From: an uncultured Campylobacter sp.
GTDB taxonomy: Bacteria; Campylobacterota; Campylobacteria; Campylobacterales; Campylobacteraceae
Assembly: GCF_937996225.1 (NCBI RefSeq)
Contig: NZ_CALKTC010000010.1
Location: 6,110-70,109 of the forward strand
Length of the DNA stretch: 64,000 bases
Reading direction: 5' to 3'
Shown: positions 9,291 through 19,700 of the stretch, one piece after another
Layout: every line of letters begins with the position of its first letter
Position numbering within the stretch: position 1 is the stretch's first letter
Notes under the pieces: generated by a model
What the model was told of the DNA's origin: nothing
Database searches by the model: none
What the model saw: only the letters and a program-made list of their open reading frames with translations
Program-made: the position numbers and the translations under genes

Positions 9291-9368
9291 TAGTTTATGA
9301 AAAATTTTTATAAAACTTTAGTGATTTAAACTCAAGTATTGAGATTTCAAACGTTAAATTTTAAGGGC

Positions 9369-9374
9369 TATAAT
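9369..9374 (+). promoter_or_regulatory. -10 box of the AsmA-like gene
   Basis: TATAAT at 9369-9374 lies 33 bp before the ATG at 9407 with an AT-rich upstream tract and no clear -35, as is usual for Campylobacter vegetative promoters. It is divergent from the groESL promoter. Confidence 0.6.
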
Positions 9375-9406
9375 ACCCTCAAATTTTAAATTTTTAAGGG
9401 GACGAA

Positions 9407-11653
9407 ATGAAAATTTTCGGCATAATCGCAGGAATTTTAATCCTGCTTATCGTAGGCGCCGGCTGCCTATTTTTCAGCGATTTTGGCAACAATCTTACCA
9501 AGCCTTACATAGAAAATTTGATCAAAGAAAAAAGCGGCCTTGACGTGAAGCTCGATAAATTCGATCTAAATTTCGGCGATTTGGACATCAGCGCCAACGT
9601 AAATGATGCTGTGAGCGTAAACGTAAAGGGCAAATACTCGCTTTTTGCGCGCTCCTTCGATCTTAGCTACGACGCAAACGCGCACGATCTAGCCAAACTC
9701 GGCATAAAAACGAGCGAAGGGCTAAGCCTCAAGGGGCAAATTTTAGGCGATCTTGGCAAATTCGGCATCAACGGCAGCGGACGGATTTTTGATAGCAACG
9801 TAAAATTTTTAGCAAATTTAAAAGACCTCAAGCCGCTTGATCTGCAAATCGACGCTAAAGCTCTAAACATCGAAAAAGCTCTTGCCGTGGCTTCGCTACC
9901 GATCTACGCCAAAGGAAATATCGATGTGCTCTCGGACATCAAGGCTGGAGGCAGCGGCGCAGAGGGCAACGCGAGCATCAAAAGCTCAAATTTGATCCTA
10001 AACGAATCTGCGTTTAAAGATATGAATATCTCCATCCCAAAGGGCGTGCAGATCACGCTAAACTCGGACATCACGGCGCAAAATGACGTCCTGCGAGCAG
10101 CAAGCAAAATTGATTCGACGCTGGGCAAGATCAGCGCCGAAAAATCGGAATTTAATCTGAAAAGCAAAATTTTAAACTCTGATTTTAATCTGAATTTGCC
10201 CGATTTAGCGAAGCTCGAAAGCCTTATCGGGCGCAAAATTTCTGGCGACGTTAAAGCAAACGGAAATTTAAAGACCGATTTTTCTACGCTTGAACTTTCA
10301 AACTCGCAAATTTCAGCGTTTAAAGACGCACTTAAAGCGGATGCGGAGGCTAAATACGATCTGAAAAACAAAAACGGCGAGCTGTCCGCGAAGCTAAATG
10401 CAAACGATCTAGCCGCGCTGCAAAACGTCCTGGGAGTGAAGCTGCAAGGCAAAGCAAACGGCGAGCTTAGCGCAGCTCTAGCGCAAAATGAGCTTAAAAA
10501 TCTAAGCTTAAATCTAAACGCGATGGGCGGCAACCTGAATGCGAGCGGAAATTTAAGCGATCTAAAGCTTAAAGCGAGCAATCTAAATCTGGCTGTGCTT
10601 TCGGCTCTGTTTTATGGCAATGCGATCGGAAACGGCGCGATAAACGGCGATGCGAAGTTAAGCTTAAAGGACGGTATCAACGGCACGGCGCAAATTTCGC
10701 TCGCTAACGGCGTGATTTTTAAGAAATTTTTAGACGGCGCGACGGACAAGAACTTCCCGAGCGATCTAAAAGCGGACGCGCAGGCGCAGACAAATATCAA
10801 AAATTCCATCGCGACCTTTAGCGCAAGTGCAAACTCCGATCTGGCGCAGCTTCAGAGCTTAAACGGCACCTACGAGCTCAAAAACAAAGCGCTTAAGGCA
10901 AACTACGCGCTGCTGATCCCAAGCCTGCAGCGTTTGGAATTCTTACTCGGTCGCAGGTTAAACGGCAAGCTCGCCGCTACCGGCGAGCTTTCGCACGATG
11001 GCAAGAGCCTGTTTGCGACCATAAATTCCAAGATCGCGGGCGGCGAGCTGAACGGACAGATCGCGGGCGATGAGGCAAATTTTAAAATCCAAAATTTCAT
11101 CGTAAAAGAGCTTACGACGCTTCTAAATATCGATCACGTCTACGACGGCACGGGCAATGCGAATCTTACGTATAATACCAGCTCGCACAGCGGAAAATTT
11201 GACACGATCATCAACAACGGCCGCCTTCCTAGCGGCGGATTGATCGATAAAATCGGTAAAATTTTAGGCCGCGATCTAGGCGGCGAGGTCTATAACGACG
11301 CCAAAGTAAACGGCACGATCAAGCAAAATTTAATCAATTTCAACGCCGATATGAGCGCGCAAAAAAGCAAGCTAAACGTAACGGACGGCACGCTGGATAG
11401 TAAAACGGGCGCGATTTCGGTGCCGGTTAAGGCAAACATCGAAAAAGCCGATCTTGAAATAAACATCACCGGCACGATTAAAGAGCCGAAATACAATATC
11501 CAATCGGACTATCTAAAGGGCAAACTCGACAAGCAGATCGGCAAGGGCATCGACAAGCTTTTCGGCGTGAAAAAGGACGATAATAGCAGCAAAAATGACG
11601 CGAAAAAGGAGCAATCAGACGCGATTAAAGGGCTGATAAATGGGCTATTTTAG
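9407..11653 (+). CDS. AsmA/YhdP-like envelope protein
   Basis: The protein begins with one membrane anchor (residues ~3-25, IFGIIAGILILLIVGAGCLFF) and then ~700 periplasmic residues of alternating beta-type repeats. A recurring LxxLLGRxLxGxxxxxG pattern (for example LESLIGRKISGDV and LEFLLGRRLNGKL) is visible. The C-terminus (residues ~600-700: TYNTSSHSGKFDT, INNG, VNGTIKQNLINFNADM, ADLEINITGTIKEPKY) matches the AsmA C-terminal style. The AsmA/TamB/YhdP class forms long hydrophobic grooves thought to move phospholipid between membranes; that role here is inference. AGGGGACGAA precedes the ATG, and the gene has its own -10 box. Confidence 0.8.
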   Translation: MKIFGIIAGILILLIVGAGCLFFSDFGNNLTKPYIENLIKEKSGLDVKLDKFDLNFGDLDISANVNDAVSVNVKGKYSLFARSFDLSYDANAHDLAKLGIKTSEGLSLKGQILGDLGKFGINGSGRIFDSNVKFLANLKDLKPLDLQIDAKALNIEKALAVASLPIYAKGNIDVLSDIKAGGSGAEGNASIKSSNLILNESAFKDMNISIPKGVQITLNSDITAQNDVLRAASKIDSTLGKISAEKSEFNLKSKILNSDFNLNLPDLAKLESLIGRKISGDVKANGNLKTDFSTLELSNSQISAFKDALKADAEAKYDLKNKNGELSAKLNANDLAALQNVLGVKLQGKANGELSAALAQNELKNLSLNLNAMGGNLNASGNLSDLKLKASNLNLAVLSALFYGNAIGNGAINGDAKLSLKDGINGTAQISLANGVIFKKFLDGATDKNFPSDLKADAQAQTNIKNSIATFSASANSDLAQLQSLNGTYELKNKALKANYALLIPSLQRLEFLLGRRLNGKLAATGELSHDGKSLFATINSKIAGGELNGQIAGDEANFKIQNFIVKELTTLLNIDHVYDGTGNANLTYNTSSHSGKFDTIINNGRLPSGGLIDKIGKILGRDLGGEVYNDAKVNGTIKQNLINFNADMSAQKSKLNVTDGTLDSKTGAISVPVKANIEKADLEINITGTIKEPKYNIQSDYLKGKLDKQIGKGIDKLFGVKKDDNSSKNDAKKEQSDAIKGLINGLF

Positions 11654-11659
11654 CCCATT
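11639..11659 (+). terminator. Hairpin over the stop codon of the AsmA-like gene
   Basis: AATGGGCTA (11639-11647) and TAGCCCATT (11651-11659) form a perfect 9-bp stem with a 3-nt loop, and the TAG of the second arm is the stop codon. No U-run follows, so termination is uncertain. Confidence 0.4.
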
Positions 11660-12032
11660 CGCTCCCATTTGGCGTTTGAAATTTATGGATACTGCTAAAC
11701 GAGCGCGAGATTTGAAATTTTGAAATCTCGCGCAGTTTAAATTTTGAAATTTTATGCAGTTTAAAATTTAGAATTTTGCACTTGCCGGCATAGCCGAAGC
11801 CTAAAAATTTTAAAGCAGGACGCGCACTACTTATCAAAATTTTAAATCTCGTTTCGGTCTGTATTTTAATGACGCTCTGAATTTATCGCCGTAAGCTTAT
11901 CCTGCTTGCGCCGCCGCTATCCGCAATGAAATGCACGCCGCAAGCCTAGCCCCTTTTAAAATACTTCGTATCAATACTGCGTGCCGTGTTTTCAGGTTAT
12001 CCAATGCTAATTAAAATTTCGCGGCGCAATGT
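11654..12032. other. Spacer with AAATTT repeats
   Basis: About 380 bp between convergent genes. It holds near-duplicate stretches around 11708-11770 in which GAAATTTTGAAAT-type words recur. No gene is supported. Confidence 0.5.
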
Positions 12033-12668
12033 TTATTGCAGTTGGCGCCATGCTTGATAAAATTTGCCCGCCATTATCGCAAGAAAAATGAGCGTCAAAG
12101 CTCCAAATATCGTAGCTGTAAATTTATCATCCGTCGTAGCGTATTTGTCATATCTGAATTTCATCAGATACTCGCGCTGCGGCGGATCGACGCTCGCATT
12201 ATAATCCAAAAATAAAACTTGATATGCCGTGCCGCGACCCCGAAACGGAAACGGACGGCTTTGATACCAAGCTTTAACTCGCTTGCCTTCCAGCCATTTG
12301 TATGCGATTAGCGAGATAGAAGGCTTGATATTTACGCCTTGCCACTCGTCCGCTCCTGAGCGCTTAAAATTAGCTTCAGCAATTGCTGCATTGAGCAAAA
12401 TTTTATTTTTATAAAAAGAGGTTAAGTTATCCGTATCGCCATTTAAAAAGACTTTGATAAATTTGCGCTCATCCGTAAAAATCTGCATATATTCGCGCCC
12501 ATCATCGCTTCTGACATCCATGATTATTCCATTTGCGATTTTCAGATCGTCTAAGCTTTTCGGATTCAAGCTAAAAAGAAATCCGTACCACATCGCCGCC
12601 AAATAAAATGCGATCATAAATAGATCGAACTTGCGATCTAAGTTATACCAAATTTCGCCGAGCTTCAT
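12033..12668 (-). CDS. Two-TM protein, paralogue of the protein at 23928
   Basis: Unrecognised family. It has one membrane segment near residues 15-35, a ~140-residue soluble middle, and a second segment near 185-205. It clearly resembles the 196-aa protein at 23928-24518: both have NPKxLxDLKIxxGI after the first TM, a KVxxWYxxxPFPF stretch, then TAYQ(V/I)LxLD, and a C-terminal TM. Here the motifs read NPKSLDDLKIANGI and VKAWYQSRPFPFRGRGTAYQ. The upstream lipoprotein gene ends 52 bp before its ATG, so the two are probably one operon. This copy has no RTX gene beside it. Confidence 0.72.
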   Translation of the reverse strand: MKLGEIWYNLDRKFDLFMIAFYLAAMWYGFLFSLNPKSLDDLKIANGIIMDVRSDDGREYMQIFTDERKFIKVFLNGDTDNLTSFYKNKILLNAAIAEANFKRSGADEWQGVNIKPSISLIAYKWLEGKRVKAWYQSRPFPFRGRGTAYQVLFLDYNASVDPPQREYLMKFRYDKYATTDDKFTATIFGALTLIFLAIMAGKFYQAWRQLQ

Positions 12669-12720
12669 CGATCATTACATTGTAAGTTTCGCTGCAAGAT
12701 ACGGAATTTCACGGCTTTTA

Positions 12721-13338
12721 TTATCGAGGGCTATATTCCTGCATCATCACCACGGGCAGAAACAGTACCGCTCCCACGATTACCACCGGTATAGCTACGA
12801 TGCCTCTTATCACATCCGATAGAGCGCTACTTTCGCAGCGCTCCGGCAAAACCTCGATGTGAGCGGGTATCGGAGAGCGCAGCCTATCGCTTGGCTTCAT
12901 TATTTCGCTAAGATTTTTGATCTGCACTACTCGCGCATCAAAGTTAAAAATAACCTCGATCTCGCCTTTTTTCTCATCGATTTCGATGCGATTTGCTAGA
13001 GCTTTGATTTTGGCGACATCTGCACCGGCTGCGGAATTTAAAAACGCACTGAAACTGCCGCGCGCCTCGCCATTTTTCGCATCCGTCACTTCGATCTGCA
13101 CAAACTCGCGCTTAAGCCCCTTGGCGTATCCGCCGTCGTAAAATTCCGAAATTTTCTTAAGCGACGAGCCATCCGTCAGCACATAGCTGAGCTTCTCGCC
13201 TACGATGTATTCCTTGCCGTCGTTTACGAAAAATGCCGTGATCTTTTCTGGCGTTTCATTCGCCCCGGGCGCTACGTTTTGTTTGCACTGGCACCCCACA
13301 AGCAGGACGGCTAGTAAAACCGCGATAAATTTTTTCAT
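12721..13338 (-). CDS. Putative lipoprotein with C-terminal membrane segment
   Basis: The start MKKFIAVLLAVLLVGC is a lipoprotein signal with lipobox LVGC (Cys16). The mature part is ~190 aa, Lys/Glu-rich with alternating strands (GEIEVIFNFDARVVQI), and ends with a strongly hydrophobic stretch (residues ~175-198, IRGIVAIPVVIVGAVLFLPVVM). A membrane segment at the end of a lipoprotein is uncommon and suggests attachment at both termini. No known family was recognised. It is followed by the two-TM protein gene at 12668. Confidence 0.72.
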   Translation of the reverse strand: MKKFIAVLLAVLLVGCQCKQNVAPGANETPEKITAFFVNDGKEYIVGEKLSYVLTDGSSLKKISEFYDGGYAKGLKREFVQIEVTDAKNGEARGSFSAFLNSAAGADVAKIKALANRIEIDEKKGEIEVIFNFDARVVQIKNLSEIMKPSDRLRSPIPAHIEVLPERCESSALSDVIRGIVAIPVVIVGAVLFLPVVMMQEYSPR

Positions 13339-13472
13339 GATAATCCTTTAAAATTTTAAATTAGCGTATAAACTCCGTAACCAAAATTCTATCCCGAAAG
13401 AATTTCGGCCGCAAAATTTTGCGCCGATACAATTTAGCCGCAACCGAACTTAAATTTAGCCCCAAACGCAGG

Positions 13473-13916
13473 CTACTTCAGTGCCGCTTTGACCGCCTCG
13501 CTTAGGCGCTTGCCGTCCACGCTTGAGCCGAGCGCTTCCTTGGCGGCTTTCATCACGCGCCCCATATCCTTTGCGCCGCTCGCACCGAGCTTGGCGATTA
13601 GCGAGCTAACCGTAGCGGCAAGCTCGGCATCGCTTAGCTGCGCGGGCAGATAGGACGCGATGATCTCGATCTCGCCCTGCTCTTTTTGCACCAGATCGTC
13701 GCGACCGCCCGCGCGATACTGCTCCACAGAGTCGTTTCGGCGCTTGATCTCGCTTTGAAGTATGCTAAAGACGCGCTCGTCGCTAAGGCTGATGCGCTCG
13801 TCCACCTCGACCTGCTTAAGCGCGGCGTTAAGCATCCGCAGGCTGTCTCTGCGGAAGTGATCGCCGCTCTTCATCGCCGTTTTAATGTCTTCTAAAATTT
13901 GCTCTCGCACACCCAT
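13473..13916 (-). CDS. GatB/YqeY domain protein
   Basis: At 147 aa this is the standalone YqeY form: MGVREQILEDIKTAMKSGD at the start, LRMLNAALKQVEVDER, an EQGEIEIIASYLPAQLSD middle, and DMGRVMKAAKEALGSSVDGKRLSEAVKAAL at the end. The domain also forms the tail of GatB, where it contacts tRNA; the cellular job of the standalone protein is not settled. AAGGAGTAGAAA precedes the ATG. It appears to be transcribed alone. Confidence 0.9.
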   Translation of the reverse strand: MGVREQILEDIKTAMKSGDHFRRDSLRMLNAALKQVEVDERISLSDERVFSILQSEIKRRNDSVEQYRAGGRDDLVQKEQGEIEIIASYLPAQLSDAELAATVSSLIAKLGASGAKDMGRVMKAAKEALGSSVDGKRLSEAVKAALK

Positions 13917-14139
13917 TTTCTACTCCTTGAGATTGAAATTTCGGCGGTAATTGTAGCAAATTTAAAATTTGGCTCGGGTAAATTTAAGAGGATGAAATTT
14001 TAAAATTTTAAAGATTTAGCGCGATTTGCGGCTAAGCTTAAAGCTCGCGCGGATATCGTCCGCGGCAAAAGGCTCGCACGGTTCCCCTTTGCAGCAAAAA
14101 GCTCACGTACAAAAAGCTCGCGCGAAGTGCGCTAAATTT

Positions 14140-14175
14140 AAAAAGCCTCGCAAGAATATAAAATTCCTGCGAGGC
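14140..14175 (-). terminator. Intrinsic terminator of the nor gene
   Basis: GCCTCGCA (14145-14152) pairs perfectly with TGCGAGGC (14168-14175). On the minus strand the stem is followed at once by five U's (14144-14140). It lies 29 bp beyond the nitric oxide reductase stop. Confidence 0.88.
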
Positions 14176-14203
14176 AAGCGAACGATAAAGGCTCGCGAAG
14201 GCT

Positions 14204-16441
14204 CTATTTAGCGCGTGAGAATATCATTCGCACGATTTGAAGCAAGAAGCACACGCTTCCTACCAAAAAGATCGTATCGCCGATGATGCGCGCCCAGCGG
14301 AGCCCGTAGAGGCTGTCTTTTTGCAAAAATTCCGCGCTTCTTGCGTACCACATACCAACGTCGATCGCCGCGAATGCCTGCAAAATTCCGACAGGCAATA
14401 GCGAAATCAGCACCATTAGAAGCAAACCTGCGTTAAGCGCCCAAAAGCCGATCTTCATAAGCGTATCGTCGAAGCTTTTTTGCCTGTAGATATACAGCGC
14501 CACGAGCCACACGAAGCCGAGCGCCAAAAAGCCGTATACGCCAAATAGCGCCGTATGAGCGTGCACTGCAGTGGTGTTTAAGCCCTGGATGTAAAATAGC
14601 GCAAGCGGCGGATTAATTAAAAAGCCGAAAACGCCCGCGCCTAGCATATTCCAAAACGCCACGGCGATAAAGCAGTAAAGCGGCCATTTTAGGCGCTTAG
14701 CCCAATCCTGCGCGAATTGAAGCTTGTAATAGTGAAACGCCTCTGAGCCCAAAAGCACCAAAGGCACGACCTCAAGCGCCGAGAAGCTCGCGCCCACAGC
14801 CATTATCGGCGTAGTAGTGCCCGCAAAATAGAGGTGGTGGAAGGTGCCCGGAATTCCGCCGATTAGGAAAATCGACGCGCTAGCAATCGAGGTGTAGGTG
14901 GCAAATTTCTTGCTTACTAAGCCCAAGGACGCAAACACGAACGCCAAAGACGCCGTTGCGAAAACCTCGAAAAATCCCTCGACCCAAAGGTGCACGACCC
15001 ACCAGCGCCAGTACTCCATCACAGGGATCGGCGAGCGCTGTCCGTAGAATAGACCCGCGCCGTAAAAAAGCCCCACGGCGATGACCGAAGCGGTAAAAAT
15101 CGCTAATAAATTCTTATCGCCCTCGGCTCTAAAGCCCGCGATAAAGCCGCGCAGCACGAGCACCATCCAGATCACAAGACCCACGAACAGTATCAGCTGC
15201 CAAATTCTACCGAGATCTAAATACTCGTATCCTTGATGCCCGATCCAGAAGCTGCTGCTTGGATCCATCTTGCCCGCAATCGCCATGTATTCGCCCGCGA
15301 AGCTGCCGACGACCAAGAAAAGAAGCGCGTAAAAAAGCACGTCCACGCCGAGCTTTTGAAATTTAGGATCCTTGCCGCCGTTGATGATCGGAGCTAGAAA
15401 CAATCCCGCCGCCAAAAAGCCGGTAGCGATCCAGAAAATGGACGCCTGCACGTGCCAGGTGCGAGCTAGCGAGTAAGGGATATATTGCGAAATATCAAGC
15501 CCGAAAAAGGACTGACCCTCGATCGTATAGTGCGCAACAAAGCCGCCGATGAAGGCCTGAAATGCAAACAACGCAATCGCTACGAAAAGGTACTTGCCGA
15601 GCGCCTTTTGCGACGGCGTAAGCGCTAAAGCGGCGATCGGATCTGCATTTAGCTTCGCAGGAGCCTCGAAATCCTCGTCCTTTTTGCCGTAGAAATTTCC
15701 AAACCAAACCAACAAGCCGATGCCGGTAAGCAAAACAACGAGGCTTACGATAGTCCAAATGACGTTTTCCGTGGTAGGGACATTGTCTATCAGCGGCTCG
15801 TGCGGCCAGTTATTGGTATAGGTCGCCTCTCCGCTCGGACGATCCGTAGAAACAGCCCAAGCGGTCCAAAAGATGAAATCCATAAGCTCGGCGCGATGTT
15901 GCTCGTTTGCGAGCGTGTTTTCCTTCATCGCGTAATCCTCGCGAAGCTTTTTAAAGCGCGGATCGTTTCCGAAAACGCCCATGTACTCGTCTTTTACTAC
16001 CGCCATAGCCTTTAAGCGATCATCGCTTAGCTTAACGGTGCCGTCTTTTACGGTGTTGGTGCGGTACTCGGCCTTTGTAAGCGCTTTGATCTGCGCCTTT
16101 TGCTCGTCATTTAAGGCGTCAAATTTCACGCCGAAACGCTCCTGCGCCTTGATATCCATAAACGCAACCAGCTCCTTATGTAGCCAATCCGCGCTCCAAT
16201 CGGGCGCCTGATACGCTCCATGACCCCAGATCGAGCCCACCTGCATACCGCCGATGCTCTGCCAGGCCTCCTGTCCGCGGTAAATGCGCTCGGTGCTGAT
16301 TAGCTCAGCTCCGCTAGCATCGGTAAATTTTACCACCGGCGGAGACTGCCTATACACCTCGCCGCCGTAAAAACCCAAGAAACTAAAGCCCACGATGAGT
16401 ACCGCTACAAGCGTCATCCAGAGCTTTTTAAATTCTCCCAT
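14204..16441 (-). CDS. norZ: Quinol-dependent nitric oxide reductase (qNOR)
   Basis: qNOR reduces 2 NO to N2O in the cytoplasmic membrane with electrons from quinol. The 745-aa protein fuses a NorC-like N-terminal part (one TM, then a ~200-residue periplasmic domain without a CxxCH haem c site, as in qNOR) to a 12-TM NorB domain. Haem and FeB ligands are visible: RTWHVQAS, HLWVEGFFE, GTFHHLYFAG and HAHTALFGVYG. I start at ATG 16441, which has AAGGAG seven bases upstream; the GTG two codons earlier sits directly on that site. An FNR/CRP-type palindrome and a -10 box precede it, and a strong terminator follows. It is single-gene and likely serves NO detoxification or anaerobic respiration. Confidence 0.95.
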   Translation of the reverse strand: MGEFKKLWMTLVAVLIVGFSFLGFYGGEVYRQSPPVVKFTDASGAELISTERIYRGQEAWQSIGGMQVGSIWGHGAYQAPDWSADWLHKELVAFMDIKAQERFGVKFDALNDEQKAQIKALTKAEYRTNTVKDGTVKLSDDRLKAMAVVKDEYMGVFGNDPRFKKLREDYAMKENTLANEQHRAELMDFIFWTAWAVSTDRPSGEATYTNNWPHEPLIDNVPTTENVIWTIVSLVVLLTGIGLLVWFGNFYGKKDEDFEAPAKLNADPIAALALTPSQKALGKYLFVAIALFAFQAFIGGFVAHYTIEGQSFFGLDISQYIPYSLARTWHVQASIFWIATGFLAAGLFLAPIINGGKDPKFQKLGVDVLFYALLFLVVGSFAGEYMAIAGKMDPSSSFWIGHQGYEYLDLGRIWQLILFVGLVIWMVLVLRGFIAGFRAEGDKNLLAIFTASVIAVGLFYGAGLFYGQRSPIPVMEYWRWWVVHLWVEGFFEVFATASLAFVFASLGLVSKKFATYTSIASASIFLIGGIPGTFHHLYFAGTTTPIMAVGASFSALEVVPLVLLGSEAFHYYKLQFAQDWAKRLKWPLYCFIAVAFWNMLGAGVFGFLINPPLALFYIQGLNTTAVHAHTALFGVYGFLALGFVWLVALYIYRQKSFDDTLMKIGFWALNAGLLLMVLISLLPVGILQAFAAIDVGMWYARSAEFLQKDSLYGLRWARIIGDTIFLVGSVCFLLQIVRMIFSRAK

Positions 16442-16471
16442 TTTCACTCCTTTAACTGAAATTAGGAGAGA

Positions 16472-16513
16472 ATTTTACCTATTTAAATTTCGATAAGCAT
16501 TGAGGTTCGTCAA
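16472..16513 (-). promoter_or_regulatory. Predicted nor promoter with FNR/CRP-type site
   Basis: TTGA-N6-TCAA at 16500-16513 (TTGAGGTTCGTCAA) is the core of an FNR/CRP-family site. A -10 match, TAAAAT, lies at 16472-16477 on the minus strand, predicting a start near 16465. The palindrome centre (16506.5) is then at -41.5, the class II activator position. The likely regulator is an FNR/NssR-type protein, not in this window. Confidence 0.6.
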
Positions 16514-16730
16514 TAAAAAGATGAAATTTATCTGCTTAAGCTGGAATTTATTAAAATATACTTGGAAGGAGTACGAAACGATTGAGAAAATATACGCATA
16601 AATGGCGTAAAGATACGGTAATTAAATAGCGCCGAATTAGTTGGTTTTAAATTTAAATAATCAAGCAGCATGGCAGCACGATGTGCGTGCAACTTAGAGG
16701 CAGAAAAAGATATGTAGCAGATAAATGGAG

Positions 16731-16750
16731 GGCGAGGAATTTTCCTCGCC
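16731..16750 (-). terminator. Hairpin after the RTX gene
   Basis: GGCGAGGA (16731-16738) pairs with TCCTCGCC (16743-16750) around a 4-nt loop, starting 8 bp past the RTX stop. The U-run after it is poor (CTCCATTTAT), so termination is probable but not certain. Confidence 0.5.
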
Positions 16751-16758
16751 TAATTTAC

Positions 16759-19700
16759 TTAATTACTCCAGCCGCTTGCGTAAATCTGTGCGATCTGCTC
16801 ATTAGAGCGAAATTTATCCTCACCGAAATTTACAAATCCTTTATCGCTCGCATAAGAATTTAGATCCTCGATGATCTTTGAAATTTTATCGCTAGTGATG
16901 TAATCTCCATCGCCAAGCTCTATTCTCTCTACCGCAGATTTAGAGCTGAACTGGTTTTCTATGGTTAGGCTTTTGCCTGCGTAACGCAATACTAAATCCT
17001 TGCCGAAAACCCCGCTTCTGCTAAATGAAATTTCATCCTTGCGAGCACCTTGTAGTTTTAGTACATCTCTGCCGCCGTCTTTTAAGCTTAAATACTCTTT
17101 ATCTCTAATCACGACGCCGTCTAAACTCGCAGATACGATGTATGTATCATCGCCGTCCGAACCGATAAGCGTAGCGCGATTTGCAGTGGCTATCAGCGTA
17201 TCGTTCCCCCTCTCACCGTTTGCGATATCGCCCTCCGCCGCAAAGATTACATCGTCACCCTTACCTGCATTGATATGGTTAAATTTACCAAGGCTAATGA
17301 TGGTATCGTTTTGCTTCGAGCCGTTTAGGATGTTTTTATCACCGGATGAGACGATGGTGCCTGCCGTTTTCAAAGTAGCCGTCTTTTTGAACTGATACCA
17401 TTTCTTGCTTGGAAGCGTCAGGTTAGAATTTGAGATATTTATCTCAGTGCCGCCGTCAAGAAGAATTTTGCTAAGTTTCATATCTTTTGAGACGAAATAA
17501 TCCTTAAGCGTCGTATTTGATCTATCGCCATTAATGATCAGATCATTACCCGATCTTGCAAATTTAAGATCCGCCGCCCTGCTTGTAGTCAAATTTAGTG
17601 TGTCGCTCGTCTTACCGTCGATTACGATATTTCCACTTCCGTCATTTACGTAGCCAAGGTTTTTAAATTTAAGCGTTTTGGTAACCGAGATACCACCATC
17701 GCTAACTTCGATTTTAAATTCCTCTTCGCCAGCGGATTTTGAATTATAAAGATAGCTGCCGTCGGAATTTAGCTTTAAATTTTTACCGCCGCTAATAAGC
17801 TTAAAGCGAAGCACATCGCCGTCTACGTCGCTAGCTGCTATCTTACCGGCATAGCTGAAAGTATTTTTAAGAGTGACGGTTTCATTAGGATCTTCTACGA
17901 TCGGCGCATCATTTACCGGGTTAATTTTTAGAGCGATCTCTTTTTCGCAGCTTAGTCCAAATTCGTTCGTAACTCTGATTTTAAGACTTTGCTCGCCGTT
18001 AAAATTTGGTACAGGTTTTACGTGTAGCATTCCATCATCGCCCAGCTCGGTGCTTAAATTCTCGTTCGTAGTTAAAATTTCAAATTTTAATGCGCCGCCT
18101 ATTTTGTTTTCCACTTCAAGCGCCTCAGCTAGGCTCGTATCCTCATCAAAAATAAATTTTTCGCTTTTTATGTCGGGAGCCGAAACTTTCACGTTAAATT
18201 TAATCTCGCTCTCATCGAAGCTGCCTCTGCCGTCGCTCACTTTAATTTTGACACTATCCTCGCCGATAAATTTATCGTTCGGGATGTATTCGTAGCTTCC
18301 GTATTCATTTATGCGGAATTTTCCATTTTCTGCGTCTTTTAAAATTTCATAGCTAAGCTTATCGCCGTCAGGATCAATGGCTTCTAAAGCGGATACAAAC
18401 TGTCTAACGTCGTTTAACTCGGCATTTACGAGCTTATCTTTAAATTTTACAGGATTATTTTGCGGAGGTTCCGCTTCGGATATCTCTTTAATAAACTTAT
18501 CAAAATCATAAACCTTGCCGTCAAAATAAAATTTTTCTATCTTGCCTTCGGTGTAACCTTTTTTTATAGTTATGCCGCCTATAATTTCGGTTTTATTATA
18601 TGGATTGTAGACCGAAATTTTCATATCGTCGCCCTCGCGCCTAAACTTTAGATCCTCAGAGCTTAAAAAGGCAAATCTCAATACATCCGCTCCGCCGTCA
18701 TCGTAGATGATGTCCTCACCATCGCCTAAATAGTATTCGTAGATATTCCTATCCTTCGATCCGATTAGCAGATCGTTACCGGCTCCGCCGTTAAGAATGT
18801 CTATACCGCTGCCGCTCATTAAGATGTCATTTCCTGCACCACCGTAAATCTCGTCGTTAAAATCCGAACCCACTACGAGGTCGTTGCCCTCTTTTGACGA
18901 GATGATAACGCCCGAACGCTCTTTGCTATAATCAAAGGTCTCGCTAGTTTTATCGCCAAATACATGCTTGCCGATAACGCCCGTGATCTCGTTTCCTGAA
19001 AGACTAAATTTTATACCGGTTTTAGCCAGAAGTGACGAAATTTTATCATCGCTTAAATAACTCTTATTGAGCTTAAAAAGCGCGTAATTATAGTCTCTTT
19101 TTAACACCGATGCTAGCAGATTGATCGCTAGAGCCGTTTCGCTTGCATTCGCTTCACCGCTAATTATGCGAGCTAACTTTAAATTTAGAGCGTTAAACAT
19201 AAGTGCGCAGCTTTTCGCATCCTCGCCAAAAAGTTTATTTGCTAAAATTTTACTGATAGAATCAAATTTTATATTCTCGTATTCTTTAAGCACCGCGGTA
19301 ATTATATACGGATTCGCCCTTTGTTCTGCGCTAAGCCTTGCACCGCGGAAAGCCTCCACAACGGAGATTTTCTTTTCGGTTTCGTCGTCTAGATCGCTAA
19401 GGGCGATGCTTTGCTTTTTGCTCGTCTCAAACCACACGTCGCGTACTATGCCGCTACTGCCGTCGGTTCTTCTAAATTCCCCGCTTGCGGTTATTTTATT
19501 GCCGTTTTCGGTTTGAGTATCCTCCGTAGATTTTAAAGATATCGATGAAATTCCAAGCTCTTTTAGACCTTTTACTTCATCTTTCTCACATTTGCCGTCT
19601 CCGTTGTCCTGCCAAAGAAGCAATTCGCCAAATCTCTCGTCTCTTTCGTCGATCACGCCGTTATTATCGCTATCGAAATCCTTTAGAGCCTGCACGCCGT

